64,000 bases of DNA from Hydrogenoanaerobacterium sp032017025 (GCF_032017025.1 NZ_DALZQO010000005.1:1-64000); one strand, 5' to 3'; numbered from the stretch's first letter, positions 25,561 through 34,238 are shown. Program-made: numbers and translations. Notes: generated by a model not told the origin, from the sequence alone.

Positions 25561-26763
25561 ATGACACGTAAAAAGGAATGTGTAGCCATGCTTCTTGCCG
25601 GCGGGCAGGGCAGCAGGCTCTACACGCTGACCAAAAATCAGGCAAAGCCGGCCGTCCCCTTTGGGGGGAAATACCGCATCATCGATTTTCCCTTGTCAAA
25701 CTGTGTGAATTCAGGCATCGACACGGTGGGAGTGCTGACACAGTACCAGCCGCTTGAGCTCAACGAGTACATCGGTAGCGGGCAGCCGTGGGATCTTGAC
25801 CGGCTCAATGGAGGTGTTTTTGTTCTGCCTCCCTACCAAAAAAGCTCCGGCTCCGACTGGTACAAGGGTACGGCAAATGCCATTTATCAAAACCTCCAGT
25901 TTATTGAGCGTTACGACCCCGAGTATGTGTTGATCCTCTCCGGCGACCATATTTATAAGATGGACTATGCCAAGATGCTCAATGCACACAAGGAAAAACA
26001 GGCCGACTGCACCATTGCGGTGCTGCAGGTAGGGTTAGAGGAGGCCTCGCGCTTTGGCATTATGAATACCAACCCCGACGGCAGCATCTACGAGTTTGAA
26101 GAAAAACCCGCACACCCAAAGAGCACACTGGCCTCTATGGGAATTTACATTTTCACATGGGATAAGCTGAAAAAGTACCTTGAGCTTGACGAAGAAAACC
26201 CAAGCTCCAACAAAGATTTCGGCAAGGATGTGCTGCCCGCAATGCTGGATGACGGACAACGCATGTTCGCCTACAATTTTGAAGGCTACTGGAAGGATGT
26301 TGGTACGATTGACAGCCTATGGGAGGCAAACATGGATCTGCTCGACCCCAACGTACCGCTTGACCTGTACGACCCCTCGTGGAAAATTTATGCCAGAAAC
26401 CCCGTAAAGCCGCCGCATTTTGTGGCAAAGGGCGCGGTGGTGGAAAACTCCATCGTCACTGAGGGCTGCTACATTGAGGGCACTGTAGATTTCTCGGTGC
26501 TGTTTGCAGGTGTCAAGGTGGAGGACGGCGCAACGGTGCGCGACAGCATTATCATGCCGGGCGCGGTAATTAAGCGCGGCGCAGTGGTGGAGTATTCCAT
26601 TGTTGCCGAGGATGCGGTTATCGGCGAAGGTGCCAAGGTGGGCATGCGCCCCGAGCAATGCGAGGATAAAGACAAGTGGGGCGTCTCGGTGATTGGCAGT
26701 AAGGTGAACATCAGCAGCGGTGCGGTAATTGCACCGAAAGCGATGATCGATACCGATATTTAA
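25561..26763 (+). CDS. glgC: Glucose-1-phosphate adenylyltransferase, catalytic subunit
   Basis: Forms ADP-glucose from glucose 1-phosphate and ATP, the committed step of glycogen synthesis. The N-terminal nucleotidyltransferase domain has LLAGGQGSRLYTLT (residues about 11-24), KPAVPFGGKYRIIDF and the metal-binding aspartate in LILSGDHIYKMDY. The C-terminal left-handed helix domain follows FVAKGAVVENSIV. Length (400 aa) fits the Firmicute GlgC. It is 65 bases after glgB and 16 bases before glgD, whose product usually forms a heteromer with it. Confidence 0.97.
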   Translation: MTRKKECVAMLLAGGQGSRLYTLTKNQAKPAVPFGGKYRIIDFPLSNCVNSGIDTVGVLTQYQPLELNEYIGSGQPWDLDRLNGGVFVLPPYQKSSGSDWYKGTANAIYQNLQFIERYDPEYVLILSGDHIYKMDYAKMLNAHKEKQADCTIAVLQVGLEEASRFGIMNTNPDGSIYEFEEKPAHPKSTLASMGIYIFTWDKLKKYLELDEENPSSNKDFGKDVLPAMLDDGQRMFAYNFEGYWKDVGTIDSLWEANMDLLDPNVPLDLYDPSWKIYARNPVKPPHFVAKGAVVENSIVTEGCYIEGTVDFSVLFAGVKVEDGATVRDSIIMPGAVIKRGAVVEYSIVAEDAVIGEGAKVGMRPEQCEDKDKWGVSVIGSKVNISSGAVIAPKAMIDTDI

Positions 26764-26779
26764 GGGGAGGGATGAAGCT

Positions 26780-27901
26780 GTGAAACAATCAAAGGTATTG
26801 GGAATTGTGTTTTCCAATATGCATGATGAATATATGGGCGAGATTACGCATAAACGTACAATGGCTTCTGTGCCCTTTGGAGGGCGCTACCGCCTCATTG
26901 ATTTTACGCTGTCCAATCTCGTAAACTCGGGGATTGAGGACATCGGCGTTATTACCAAAAGCAACTACCAATCGCTGATGGATCATCTGGGCAGCGGCAG
27001 AGACTGGGATTTGGCGCGCAAAAGAGGCGGGCTGTGCATTTTGCCGCCGTTTTCCAGTGCACATTCCGGCATCTATCATGGCAGGCTGGACGCACTGGCA
27101 GGGATAGCAGAATATATTAGACGAAGTACTGCCGAGTATGTTGTGATGGCAGACTGTGATGTCATCAGCAATATCAACCTTAAAGATGTACTTAGGCAGC
27201 ACCGGGAAACCGGGGCAGATATCACACTGGTGTATAAGCAGGAGCACTGCAAGCTCGACCGTTCGAGCGATACCACAGTGCTCAAGTTTGATGAAAACGG
27301 CAGAGTGAACGATGTGCTGCTTAGCCCCGAGCTTAGCGGCAACAGCTGCTGTTACCTCGATATTGCGGTGATTGAGAAGAAAAAACTCGAGCGTATCATC
27401 ACCGAAGCAGTGGCACGCAACAAAAAAAGCTTCCGGCAGGACGTTTTGGTAGCCCAGCACAATTATTTGGATATTCGAGGTTATGAGTTTAAGGGCTATT
27501 CAGTTAAAATCAACAGTATGAAAACTTATTACAAAGCCAATATGGATTTGCTCAACTACGATGTGATCCATGAGCTGTTCCCCGCCGACAAGCCGGTTTA
27601 CACCAAGGTTCGTGATGAAGCACCTGCCAAATACGGGCTTAGCGCCGTAGCCGGCAACAGCCTTGTGGCAGATGGCTGCGTCATTGAGGGTGAAATCGAA
27701 AACTCCATTCTGTTTCGTGGGGTTAAGATAGGCAAGGGCGCGAAGGTCAAAAATTCTATTATCATGCAGGGTAGCGATATCGGTGAAAACGCAAACATCG
27801 AATGTGTCATCATGGATAAGGACGTATCGGTACGCGCAGGCAGAAATTTGATAGGTTACGATACTTATCCCATTTACATCACCAAGGGCAGCCTGGTTTA
27901 A
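26780..27901 (+). CDS. glgD: GlgD, regulatory-type ADP-glucose pyrophosphorylase subunit
   Basis: Paralogue of GlgC that lacks the catalytic nucleotide loop: the expected GGxGxRL is replaced by FSNMHDEYMGEITHKR, although PFGGRYRLIDFTLSNLVNSG is kept. In Firmicutes GlgD modulates GlgC in a mixed complex. The start is GTG 26780, with GGGAGGG upstream. 373 residues; the C-terminus keeps beta-helix repeats. Position between glgC and glgA supports the assignment. Confidence 0.95.
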   Translation: MKQSKVLGIVFSNMHDEYMGEITHKRTMASVPFGGRYRLIDFTLSNLVNSGIEDIGVITKSNYQSLMDHLGSGRDWDLARKRGGLCILPPFSSAHSGIYHGRLDALAGIAEYIRRSTAEYVVMADCDVISNINLKDVLRQHRETGADITLVYKQEHCKLDRSSDTTVLKFDENGRVNDVLLSPELSGNSCCYLDIAVIEKKKLERIITEAVARNKKSFRQDVLVAQHNYLDIRGYEFKGYSVKINSMKTYYKANMDLLNYDVIHELFPADKPVYTKVRDEAPAKYGLSAVAGNSLVADGCVIEGEIENSILFRGVKIGKGAKVKNSIIMQGSDIGENANIECVIMDKDVSVRAGRNLIGYDTYPIYITKGSLV

Positions 27902-27947
27902 CCCGTTAGGCAAGAGAACACTGACGAAAAGAAGAGGTGGTAACAGT

Positions 27948-29372
27948 ATGAAAATATTATACGCAGCCAGCGAAGCGCTTCCCTTTATGGCATCGGGCGG
28001 GCTGGCAGATGTAGCAGGCAGCTTGCCAAAGGCCATTCGCAACCGCATGCATGCTTGCCGTGTGGTAATGCCGCTTTATGGCGACATTGCGCCCGAGCTT
28101 CGCGCCAAGATGAAGTATGTAACAAACTTCACCGTTGCGCTTGCATGGCGCAGGCAATACTGCGGGGTATTTGAATGTACCATAGACGGCGTTATATACT
28201 ACTTCCTCGACAACGAATATTACTTTAAACGCAATGGCATTTACGGCTTTTACGACGACGGTGAGCGCTTTGCGTTCTTCGCAAAGGCTATCCTCGAAAT
28301 GGTCAATTTTATCGACTTTGACCCCGAAATCATCCATTGCAACGATTGGCAGACAGCACTTGTTCCGGTTTACCTCAACCTTTTTTACCGAAACATCCCG
28401 AAGTTCAAACGCATCAAAACGGTGTTTACCATCCACAACATTCAATATCAGGGTAAGTATGGCATGGACATTGTCACCGACCTGCTGGGCATTCCCCAGT
28501 ATGCTTCTACCGTCGTGGAGTGCGACGGCTGCGTTAACTATATGAAGGGCGCAATTATTCAGGCCGATATGGTGACAACGGTAAGCCCCACTTACGCCGA
28601 AGAGATTTTAGACCCGTGGTTTTCGCATGGGCTTGACCCTGTGCTGCGCAACAAGCGCCACCGCCTGCGGGGCATTCTCAATGGCATTGATGTTAAGAAT
28701 TACGACCCCGAAACCGACCCCGACATCATTCAAAACTTCTCTGCCGCAGAGCCCGAACTGAAAAAGCAGAACAAAGCGGCGCTGCAAAGGGAGTTTGGCC
28801 TGCCGGTGGAAGAGGACAAAATGCTTATCGGTATTGTGTCGCGTCTTGTGGCACACAAGGGGCTTGATCTCATCAAATACATTATGGAAGATTTATTGCA
28901 GCTGGATGTTCAGATAGCGGTTTTGGGCTCGGGTGATTATCTGTACGAGAACTTCTTTACCGAAATGCAGGCACGCAACCCCGATCAAATAGCAGTAAGG
29001 CTTGGGTTTATTCCAGCGGCAGCGCGCCAGGTTTACGCGGGTGCGGACGCATTTCTGATGCCGAGCAAGAGCGAGCCCTGTGGGCTTTCGCAGATGCTGG
29101 CACTGCGTTACGGTGCTATCCCCATTGTACGTGAAACGGGCGGACTAAAGGATTCCATCACCGATTTTGGTGAGGAGGAGGGCAATGGCTTTACGTTTAA
29201 AACCTACAACGCGCACGACATGCTCGGTGCAATTGTGCGCTGCAAAGAGAAATTTGACGATAAGCCGGAGTGGGAGCAGATGGTAAAGCACGCTCTTGAG
29301 TGCGATTGCAGCTGGGGCAAATCAGCAAACGAGTATATTAAAATGTACAAAGAAGTGCTGGGTGTAGAATAA
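27948..29372 (+). CDS. glgA: Glycogen synthase (ADP-glucose dependent)
   Basis: GT5-family enzyme elongating alpha-1,4-glucan from ADP-glucose. The N-terminal domain starts with MKILYAASEALPFMASGGLADVAGSLP; the family KTGGL motif reads ASGGL, so the usual lysine is replaced, a variation I associate with Clostridia. The C-terminal nucleotide-binding region has FLMPSKSEPCGLSQMLALRYGAIPIVRETGGL. 474 residues, normal length. Ribosome binding site AGAGGTGG precedes the ATG. Last gene of the glg operon, ending at a terminator. Confidence 0.97.
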   Translation: MKILYAASEALPFMASGGLADVAGSLPKAIRNRMHACRVVMPLYGDIAPELRAKMKYVTNFTVALAWRRQYCGVFECTIDGVIYYFLDNEYYFKRNGIYGFYDDGERFAFFAKAILEMVNFIDFDPEIIHCNDWQTALVPVYLNLFYRNIPKFKRIKTVFTIHNIQYQGKYGMDIVTDLLGIPQYASTVVECDGCVNYMKGAIIQADMVTTVSPTYAEEILDPWFSHGLDPVLRNKRHRLRGILNGIDVKNYDPETDPDIIQNFSAAEPELKKQNKAALQREFGLPVEEDKMLIGIVSRLVAHKGLDLIKYIMEDLLQLDVQIAVLGSGDYLYENFFTEMQARNPDQIAVRLGFIPAAARQVYAGADAFLMPSKSEPCGLSQMLALRYGAIPIVRETGGLKDSITDFGEEEGNGFTFKTYNAHDMLGAIVRCKEKFDDKPEWEQMVKHALECDCSWGKSANEYIKMYKEVLGVE

Positions 29373-29391
29373 AATTTACCGCGAAAATAGG

Positions 29392-29421
29392 GCAGGGGGC
29401 AGAGTTCAATCTGTCCCCTGC
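29392..29421 (+). terminator. Terminator of the glg operon
   Basis: An 11-bp stem with one G-U pair (29392-29402 with 29411-29421) followed by TTGTTT, 20 bases past the glgA stop codon. Between this and 29535 I see only a weak long-range dyad (agcgcat 29435-29441 with atgcgct 29473-29479). Confidence 0.75.
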
Positions 29422-29535
29422 TTGTTTGATTGACAGCGCATTGCTTTTACGTCACCCATCTGCCCGAGCAAGATGCGCTATTTGAAGATTTTTTCAAAAA
29501 AGCTTAGATGCATTAATTTGGATTGACTTTTGTGC

Positions 29536-29563
29536 TTGACAGAAAATATAGTTATGCTATAAT
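29536..29563 (+). promoter_or_regulatory. Strong sigma-A promoter of the MATE transporter gene
   Basis: Perfect TTGACA and TATAAT with a 16-bp spacer and TGC before the -10. Transcription would start near 29570 and give a leader of about 167 bases. Confidence 0.88.
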
Positions 29564-29592
29564 AGTCCAAGTTGTGCTTTATTTTAGGCACT

Positions 29593-29716
29593 TCGTGTTT
29601 TAATTACCAAAACAACGAATAGGTCTCTGGTTTAAAAATCGCCGGGTTTTTGAACTGCATCAGAGAAAATTTTGAGTATCGTTAGGCCTGTGGATACGAC
29701 AGGCTTGGCGATTTTT
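29593..29716 (+). promoter_or_regulatory. Candidate guanidine-IV (mepA-type) riboswitch with terminator
   Basis: The MATE leader holds a bulged hairpin (29593-29601 with 29609-29618) and a long second hairpin: TCTCTG plus GTTTAAAAA (29624-29638) pairs with TTTTTGAAC and CAGAGA (29647-29666) around a TCGCCGGG loop. A third hairpin follows (29686-29691 with 29699-29704). The ten bases AAAAATCGCC (29634-29643) are perfectly complementary to GGCGATTTTT (29707-29716), so the second hairpin competes with a terminator-like pairing, and its loop can form a pseudoknot. A MepA-type MATE gene after a pseudoknot/terminator leader is the context of the guanidine-IV class; the assignment is from context, not a motif search. 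Confidence 0.5.
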
Positions 29717-29736
29717 TGTGCTTTAAGGAGGATTTT

Positions 29737-31080
29737 ATGTCGAATCAGAACATTTACAAAATATTTGCGCGCTATGTATCGCTCAATGTGCTGAGCATGC
29801 TGGGGCTTTCGCTCTACATTCTGGCAGATACCTTTTTTGTCGCAAACGGTGTAGGCAGCAACGGGCTGGTGGCACTGAACCTGGTGCTGCCGGTATACAG
29901 CGTTATCAACGGTGTGGGGCTTATGCTTGGCATTGGCGGGGCAACGCGGTTTTCCATTGCAATAGGGGAGGGCGATCGCTGGCATGGCACGAAAATTTTT
30001 ATGCACGTACTCTATATGGCATTGGCTGCGAGTGCCCTTTTCACCGTTGTGGGTCTGCTTTTTTCCCAGCAGATCGTCACGGCGCTCGGAGCGTCTGAAG
30101 AGATTGCCTCCCTTGCAGAAATCTACCTGAAAACGATTTTGTTGTTTTCTACCGCATTTATTTTAAACAATATCTTGGTGTGTTTTGTGCGCAACGATAA
30201 CAATCCGCACCTCGCTATGGCGGCGATGCTGCTGGCAAGTATCAGCAATATCATACTGGATTATGTATTTGTCTATCCCTGCGGGCTGGGAATGTTCGGC
30301 GCAGCTTTTGCAACAGGGATTGCCCCTATCTTGGGCATGGGAGTGCTGTCGCTTCATTTTATCCGCAAGAAAAACAATTTTTACGTAGATCGCTGCGGGT
30401 TAAAGCTATTCGAACTGCGCCATATCGCCCTCTCGGGTGTGCCTGCATTTATCAACGAGGTGAGCACGGGGCTGATTATGTTGCTGTTCAACTTTATTAT
30501 TCTCGATTTAGCAGGCAACGTCGGCGTAGGCGCCTATGGCATCATCACCAATATTGCGCTGATTTGTATTTCTATGTTTACAGGCATTGCACAGGGCATT
30601 CAGCCCATTATCAGCCTGAATTTTGGGCAAAAAAATACGGCAAACATCAAAAAAGTATTGTTTGCCGCAGGCGGTGTTGCCGCAGTGTTTGGTGTTTTGT
30701 TTTACGTGGTTGGCACATGGTATGCACACCCCATTATTGCAGTGTTTAACAGTGAAGGCAATACGCAGCTTGCTTCGATTGCCGAGCAGGGGATACGCAT
30801 CTACTTTACGGCGTTTTTGGCTATGGGCATCAATATTGTAGCGTCTGCATTTTTTGCCTGCGTTGCAAAACCGAAGGAGGCTTTTCTCATCTCAGCGCTG
30901 CGTGGGTTTGCCGCAGTGGTACCTCTGGTGCTGATTCTGCCGCGCTTTTTTGAGATGACAGGCGTTTGGCTGGCGGTACCTGTGGCCGAGCTCATTACCA
31001 TTGCGGTCAGCCTTGCATGCCTGCTTTATCATTTAGGGCACCGCGGGCAGCAGCTGCATAAAGCGTTCGGCGGCAAATGA
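29737..31080 (+). CDS. MATE-family efflux transporter (MepA-like)
   Basis: 447 residues with twelve hydrophobic segments in two six-helix halves, as in multidrug and toxic compound extrusion antiporters driven by sodium or protons. The N-terminus (YVSLNVLSMLGLSLYILADTFFVANGVG) and the second-half FINEVSTGLIMLLFNFIIL are typical of the MepA branch. Start ATG 29737 is preceded by AAGGAGG; seven earlier in-frame codons overlap that site. Expression is likely governed by the leader at 29593-29716. The last 48 bases overlap the convergent LysR-type gene. Confidence 0.93.
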   Translation: MSNQNIYKIFARYVSLNVLSMLGLSLYILADTFFVANGVGSNGLVALNLVLPVYSVINGVGLMLGIGGATRFSIAIGEGDRWHGTKIFMHVLYMALAASALFTVVGLLFSQQIVTALGASEEIASLAEIYLKTILLFSTAFILNNILVCFVRNDNNPHLAMAAMLLASISNIILDYVFVYPCGLGMFGAAFATGIAPILGMGVLSLHFIRKKNNFYVDRCGLKLFELRHIALSGVPAFINEVSTGLIMLLFNFIILDLAGNVGVGAYGIITNIALICISMFTGIAQGIQPIISLNFGQKNTANIKKVLFAAGGVAAVFGVLFYVVGTWYAHPIIAVFNSEGNTQLASIAEQGIRIYFTAFLAMGINIVASAFFACVAKPKEAFLISALRGFAAVVPLVLILPRFFEMTGVWLAVPVAELITIAVSLACLLYHLGHRGQQLHKAFGGK

Positions 31081-31920
31081 GGGGGATACCCCCGCCAGTG
31101 AGCACAGCCCGATGGAGCGGGGCGGAACAGGTTTTTTCAGCTTGAGGAGGAACAGTTCGCCGCTTTGCAGATATTCGGTGGAAAACTCCTCAATTACGCA
31201 GGAGATTCCCAACCCGATGCGCGCAAACTCGAGCAGGAGGTCATGCGCACCAAGTTCAATTTCGGGCTCGAGCTGTACACCATTTTGCAAAAAAAAGTTG
31301 TCGACAAACCGCCGTGAGTTGCTTAGGCGCTCCAGCATAATCAAATGGCACTGTGCCAGCTCCCAGCTTTCCAGCGTTCGCCCCTTAAAATGAGAAAATT
31401 TATCCGATGCCACAAAAACATCATTTACCTCCATACACTTTCGCACCGTAATATCCGGTTCGTCGAGCGGAAGGTTGGCGAACGCGAGGTCGATGGAGCC
31501 CGATTTCAGCAGTGCCAGCGCCTGCCCGCTGGTGCGGTTGATGACCTTAAGCCGTATTTCGGGGTAGAGGTTGTGGAACTGCTCAAGATAGGGCAGCAGG
31601 TAGTGCTCCGAAATGGTATCACCCGCGCCGATGGAAAGCTCACCCGCCTGTAAGTGCCGCATACGCTCCAGCTTTTCTTCACCCGACGCAATGATGCTGA
31701 GCGCCGAGGAGACATGCTCGTACAGCATAGTGCCCTCGGGCGTAAGCGTCACACCGCGCCGGCTGCGCGTGAACAGCTTACGCCCCAGTTGCCGCTCAAG
31801 CTGCTGAACCGACTGGCTCACAGCCGACTGTGTAATGAATAAACTGCGTGCCGCCTGAGAAAAGCTGCCGCTGCCTGCCACCTCACGAAATACCCGGTAC
31901 AGCTCCAAATTAATGAACAT
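31033..31920 (-). CDS. LysR-family transcriptional regulator
   Basis: 295 residues: N-terminal winged helix (about 1-60, VAGSGSFSQAARSLFITQSAVSQSVQQLERQLG) and periplasmic-binding-protein-like effector domain (about 90-290). It is divergent from the CofE-like gene, with a dyad at 31942-31978 between them, the usual arrangement for LysR autoregulation and activation of the divergent target. Its 3' end overlaps the convergent MATE gene by 48 bases. Ribosome binding site GGAGGTG before ATG 31920. Effector unknown. Confidence 0.94.
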   Translation of the reverse strand: MFINLELYRVFREVAGSGSFSQAARSLFITQSAVSQSVQQLERQLGRKLFTRSRRGVTLTPEGTMLYEHVSSALSIIASGEEKLERMRHLQAGELSIGAGDTISEHYLLPYLEQFHNLYPEIRLKVINRTSGQALALLKSGSIDLAFANLPLDEPDITVRKCMEVNDVFVASDKFSHFKGRTLESWELAQCHLIMLERLSNSRRFVDNFFLQNGVQLEPEIELGAHDLLLEFARIGLGISCVIEEFSTEYLQSGELFLLKLKKPVPPRSIGLCSLAGVSPSFAAERFMQLLPAVP

Positions 31921-31941
31921 ATTGCACCTCCAACACAGAAT

Positions 31942-31978
31942 ATTAGTACAACTTATAATAAATAAGACAAATACTAAT
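31942..31978. promoter_or_regulatory. Candidate LysR-regulator binding site
   Basis: Nested dyads: ATTAGTA (31942-31948) with TACTAAT (31972-31978), and inside CTTAT (31952-31956) with ATAAG (31962-31966), which contains the T-N11-A pattern of LysR boxes. It lies just upstream of the CofE-like promoter. Confidence 0.55.
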
Positions 31979-32007
31979 TTTACTTATATCTTAATTTGTA
32001 TTATAAT
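31979..32007 (+). promoter_or_regulatory. Promoter of the CofE-like gene
   Basis: TTTACT, 17 bases, TATAAT. The -35 abuts the dyad at 31942-31978, consistent with activation by the divergent LysR protein. Leader of about 105 bases. Confidence 0.6.
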
Positions 32008-32118
32008 AATTTTGGCCGAAAAATGCAATCGTACCTAATGGGCACAATTGCAAAACATAGTTTGCCCTGTTTTGGGGTAAATAGTAAGCGGCATTTTGCC
32101 GTAATTGGAGGAATGGAT

Positions 32119-33309
32119 ATGTCAAGAACAGTTGGTACAGTATCCCGTGGTGTAAGAGCGCCCATCATTCGTGAGGGTGACGATCTGGCAAATATCGTGG
32201 CAAGCTCGGTTTTGAGCGCTGCGAAAAACGAGAACTTCCCCATCCATGACAAAGATGTAATCGGTGTTACCGAGGCGGTTGTTGCCCGTGCACAGGGTAA
32301 CTATGCAACGGTTGATGCAATTGCTACCGATATCAAAGCCAAATTTCCCAGCGGTGAATTTGGTGTCCTGTTCCCGATTATGAGCCGCAATCGCTTTGCA
32401 GTTTGCCTGCGCGGCTTTGCTAGGGGCGCGAAAAAAGTCTACATTATGATGAGCTACCCCTCCGATGAGGTGGGCAATCATCTGGTTGACCTCGACCTGC
32501 TCGACGAGAAGGGTGTAAACCCCTGGACAGACGTGCTCTCTGAAGAAAAATACCGCGAGCTATTTGGCAGCAATCCCCATACCTTCACCGGCGTTGATTA
32601 TGTAGAGTACTACAAAAGCCTCTGCCACGAGGAAGGCGCCGAGGTAGAGTTTATCTTTGCCAATGCACCAAAAACTATTTTAAACTACACCAAAAATGTT
32701 TTGGCTTGCGATATCCACACCCGTGCCCGCACCAAACGCCTGCTGAAAGCGGCCGGTGGTGAAATTGTTCTGGGTATGGACGAGATTATGACCGCTTCGG
32801 TAAACGGTAGCGGCTACAACGCAGATTATGGTCTGTTGGGCTCTAACAAGGCAACGGAGGAATCGGTAAAGCTGTTCCCGCGCGATTGCGAGCATTTTGT
32901 TACCGAGGTTCAGGCCCGCATTCAGCAGGCAACCGGCAAGCATGTTGAGGTTATGGTTTATGGTGATGGCGCGTTTAAAGACCCCGTGGGTAAGATTTGG
33001 GAGCTGGCAGACCCTGTCGTTTCACCTGCTTTCACCGACGGCTTGATGGGTACCCCCAACGAGGTTAAGCTGAAATACCTCGCAGATAACAACTTTGCAA
33101 ATCTTTCTGGCGACGCGCTCAAAGACGCAATTTCAGAGTACATCAAACACAAGCCTGCTGCGCTTAAGGGCAGCATGGAGACACAGGGCACCACTCCCCG
33201 CCGCATTACCGACTTGCTTGGTTCGCTGTGCGACCTCACTACCGGCAGCGGCGACAAGGGCACACCCATTGTGCTCATTCAGGGCTACTTCGATAATTAC
33301 ACCGACTAA
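32119..33309 (+). CDS. CofE-like protein (coenzyme F420-0:L-glutamate ligase family)
   Basis: 396 residues. The start of the chain (TVGTVSRGVRAPIIREGDDLANIVASSVL) and the later ARTKRLLKAAGGEIVLGMDE region resemble the CofE/F420 gamma-glutamyl ligase family, which adds glutamate to a phospholactyl-flavin. Clostridia of this type are not known to make F420, so in Firmicutes these proteins may amide-link a different acceptor. Start ATG 32119 has GGAGG seven bases upstream; longer in-frame versions run into the promoter. Monocistronic and divergent from a LysR regulator. Family assignment good, reaction unknown. Confidence 0.78.
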   Translation: MSRTVGTVSRGVRAPIIREGDDLANIVASSVLSAAKNENFPIHDKDVIGVTEAVVARAQGNYATVDAIATDIKAKFPSGEFGVLFPIMSRNRFAVCLRGFARGAKKVYIMMSYPSDEVGNHLVDLDLLDEKGVNPWTDVLSEEKYRELFGSNPHTFTGVDYVEYYKSLCHEEGAEVEFIFANAPKTILNYTKNVLACDIHTRARTKRLLKAAGGEIVLGMDEIMTASVNGSGYNADYGLLGSNKATEESVKLFPRDCEHFVTEVQARIQQATGKHVEVMVYGDGAFKDPVGKIWELADPVVSPAFTDGLMGTPNEVKLKYLADNNFANLSGDALKDAISEYIKHKPAALKGSMETQGTTPRRITDLLGSLCDLTTGSGDKGTPIVLIQGYFDNYTD

Positions 33310-33353
33310 GCGGATTAATAAATATTGTTTGTACAATTTTATATTTCATAGAT

Positions 33354-33390
33354 AAAAAACACAGGGTGCAATTTGCACCCTGTGTTTTTT
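33354..33390. terminator. Bidirectional terminator between convergent genes
   Basis: A 16-bp perfect stem (33354-33369 with 33375-33390) beginning with A6 and ending with T6, between the CofE-like gene and the leftward TetR gene. Confidence 0.92.
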
Positions 33391-33419
33391 GTGCTTGCAT
33401 TCTAAAATGCAGCTTTAAG

Positions 33420-34013
33420 TTACACTTCTAGTATTTTTCGAATGATTCTGTACAAAAACGGCTTCATGTTATCAATGGTATCGGGCTGCTCATTGATGAT
33501 GGAGGTGTAGCAGATAGAACCGCACAGTTCGATTATCACAAAAAGCAGCTTAAAGATATCATCATTACTATGCTCTGCGAGGTAGGGGTTTTGAAAGCAC
33601 TCTTCCAATATTTTATTAACTTCGCCATACTCGGAATCAAAAATTTTCTCACAGATGAGCGGCCATGAAAAATCCTTCTTCACCAGTTTGAGCACAAGCT
33701 TGTTTTTCTTAAAATATTCGATGATATAATCGACAATTGCAATGATGTCCTCCACAAAATCGCCTGTGGAGCTTTTTTTCATGCTGCTGTATGCATCGCA
33801 AAGCACACGGCAGCTTAGGCGCAGCATAATATCCTCCATCACATCCGACTTATCCTTAAAATAAAGGTAAAATGTACCCTTTGCAACGTTTGCCTTTTTT
33901 ACAATTTCATCAATAGAGGTTTTGTTAAAGCCTTTGCTCAAAAACAAATCATATGATGCATCCACAAGGCTTTGTTTTTTTTCTTGTTTTTTTTGCTTCA
34001 TGCTCTGCGCCAT
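33420..34013 (-). CDS. TetR-family transcriptional repressor
   Basis: 197 residues. N-terminal TetR helix-turn-helix (about 12-58: LVDASYDLFLSKGFNKTSIDEIVKKANVAKGTFYLYFKDK) and an all-helical ligand domain. It is divergent from the MMPL operon, with four TGAC-N5-GTCA palindromes between them overlapping both promoters, so it almost certainly represses itself and the transporter. I take ATG 34013, nine bases after GGAG; another ATG three codons upstream abuts that site. The inducing ligand is unknown. Confidence 0.94.
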   Translation of the reverse strand: MAQSMKQKKQEKKQSLVDASYDLFLSKGFNKTSIDEIVKKANVAKGTFYLYFKDKSDVMEDIMLRLSCRVLCDAYSSMKKSSTGDFVEDIIAIVDYIIEYFKKNKLVLKLVKKDFSWPLICEKIFDSEYGEVNKILEECFQNPYLAEHSNDDIFKLLFVIIELCGSICYTSIINEQPDTIDNMKPFLYRIIRKILEV

Positions 34014-34048
34014 TACAATCATCTCCGCTTTACTTTGTTCTCATAAAA

Positions 34049-34077
34049 AGCATAGCATTATAATGACTGGTAGTCAA
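34049..34077 (-). promoter_or_regulatory. Promoter of the TetR repressor gene
   Basis: Read leftward: TTGACT, 17 bases, TATGCT with TGC before the -10. The first palindrome (34064-34076) covers its spacer and -35. Confidence 0.7.
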
Positions 34078-34181
34078 TACACAAAAATTTGCGCAGAATT
34101 AGAGTGACTGTTGGTCACTTTAATGATTGACTAATAGTCAGAACTTGAATATAATGGTAAGCAATGAATGACCAATAGTCA
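34064..34181. promoter_or_regulatory. Four TetR operators, TGAC-N5-GTCA
   Basis: Copies at 34064-34076 (TGACTGGTAGTCA), 34105-34117 (TGACTGTTGGTCA), 34128-34140 (TGACTAATAGTCA) and 34169-34181 (TGACCAATAGTCA). Centre-to-centre distances are 41, 23 and 41 bases, a symmetric layout. Copy 1 covers the tetR promoter, copy 3 covers the MMPL -35, copy 4 lies just after the MMPL transcription start. Confidence 0.88.
34127..34155 (+). promoter_or_regulatory. Promoter of the MMPL operon
   Basis: TTGACT, 17 bases, TATAAT. The third operator (34128-34140) overlaps the -35 and spacer. Confidence 0.85.
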
Positions 34182-34238
34182 TTAAAACAATAAACTTTCT
34201 ATGACACAAACATCGTTAAAAGAGAGAGAACAGAGGAG

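Noticed and set aside
24524..25645. Open frame of 373 codons opposite glgB and the glgC start
   Set aside because: Antisense shadow; low-complexity Cys/Phe-rich start comes from the lysine-rich tail of glgB.
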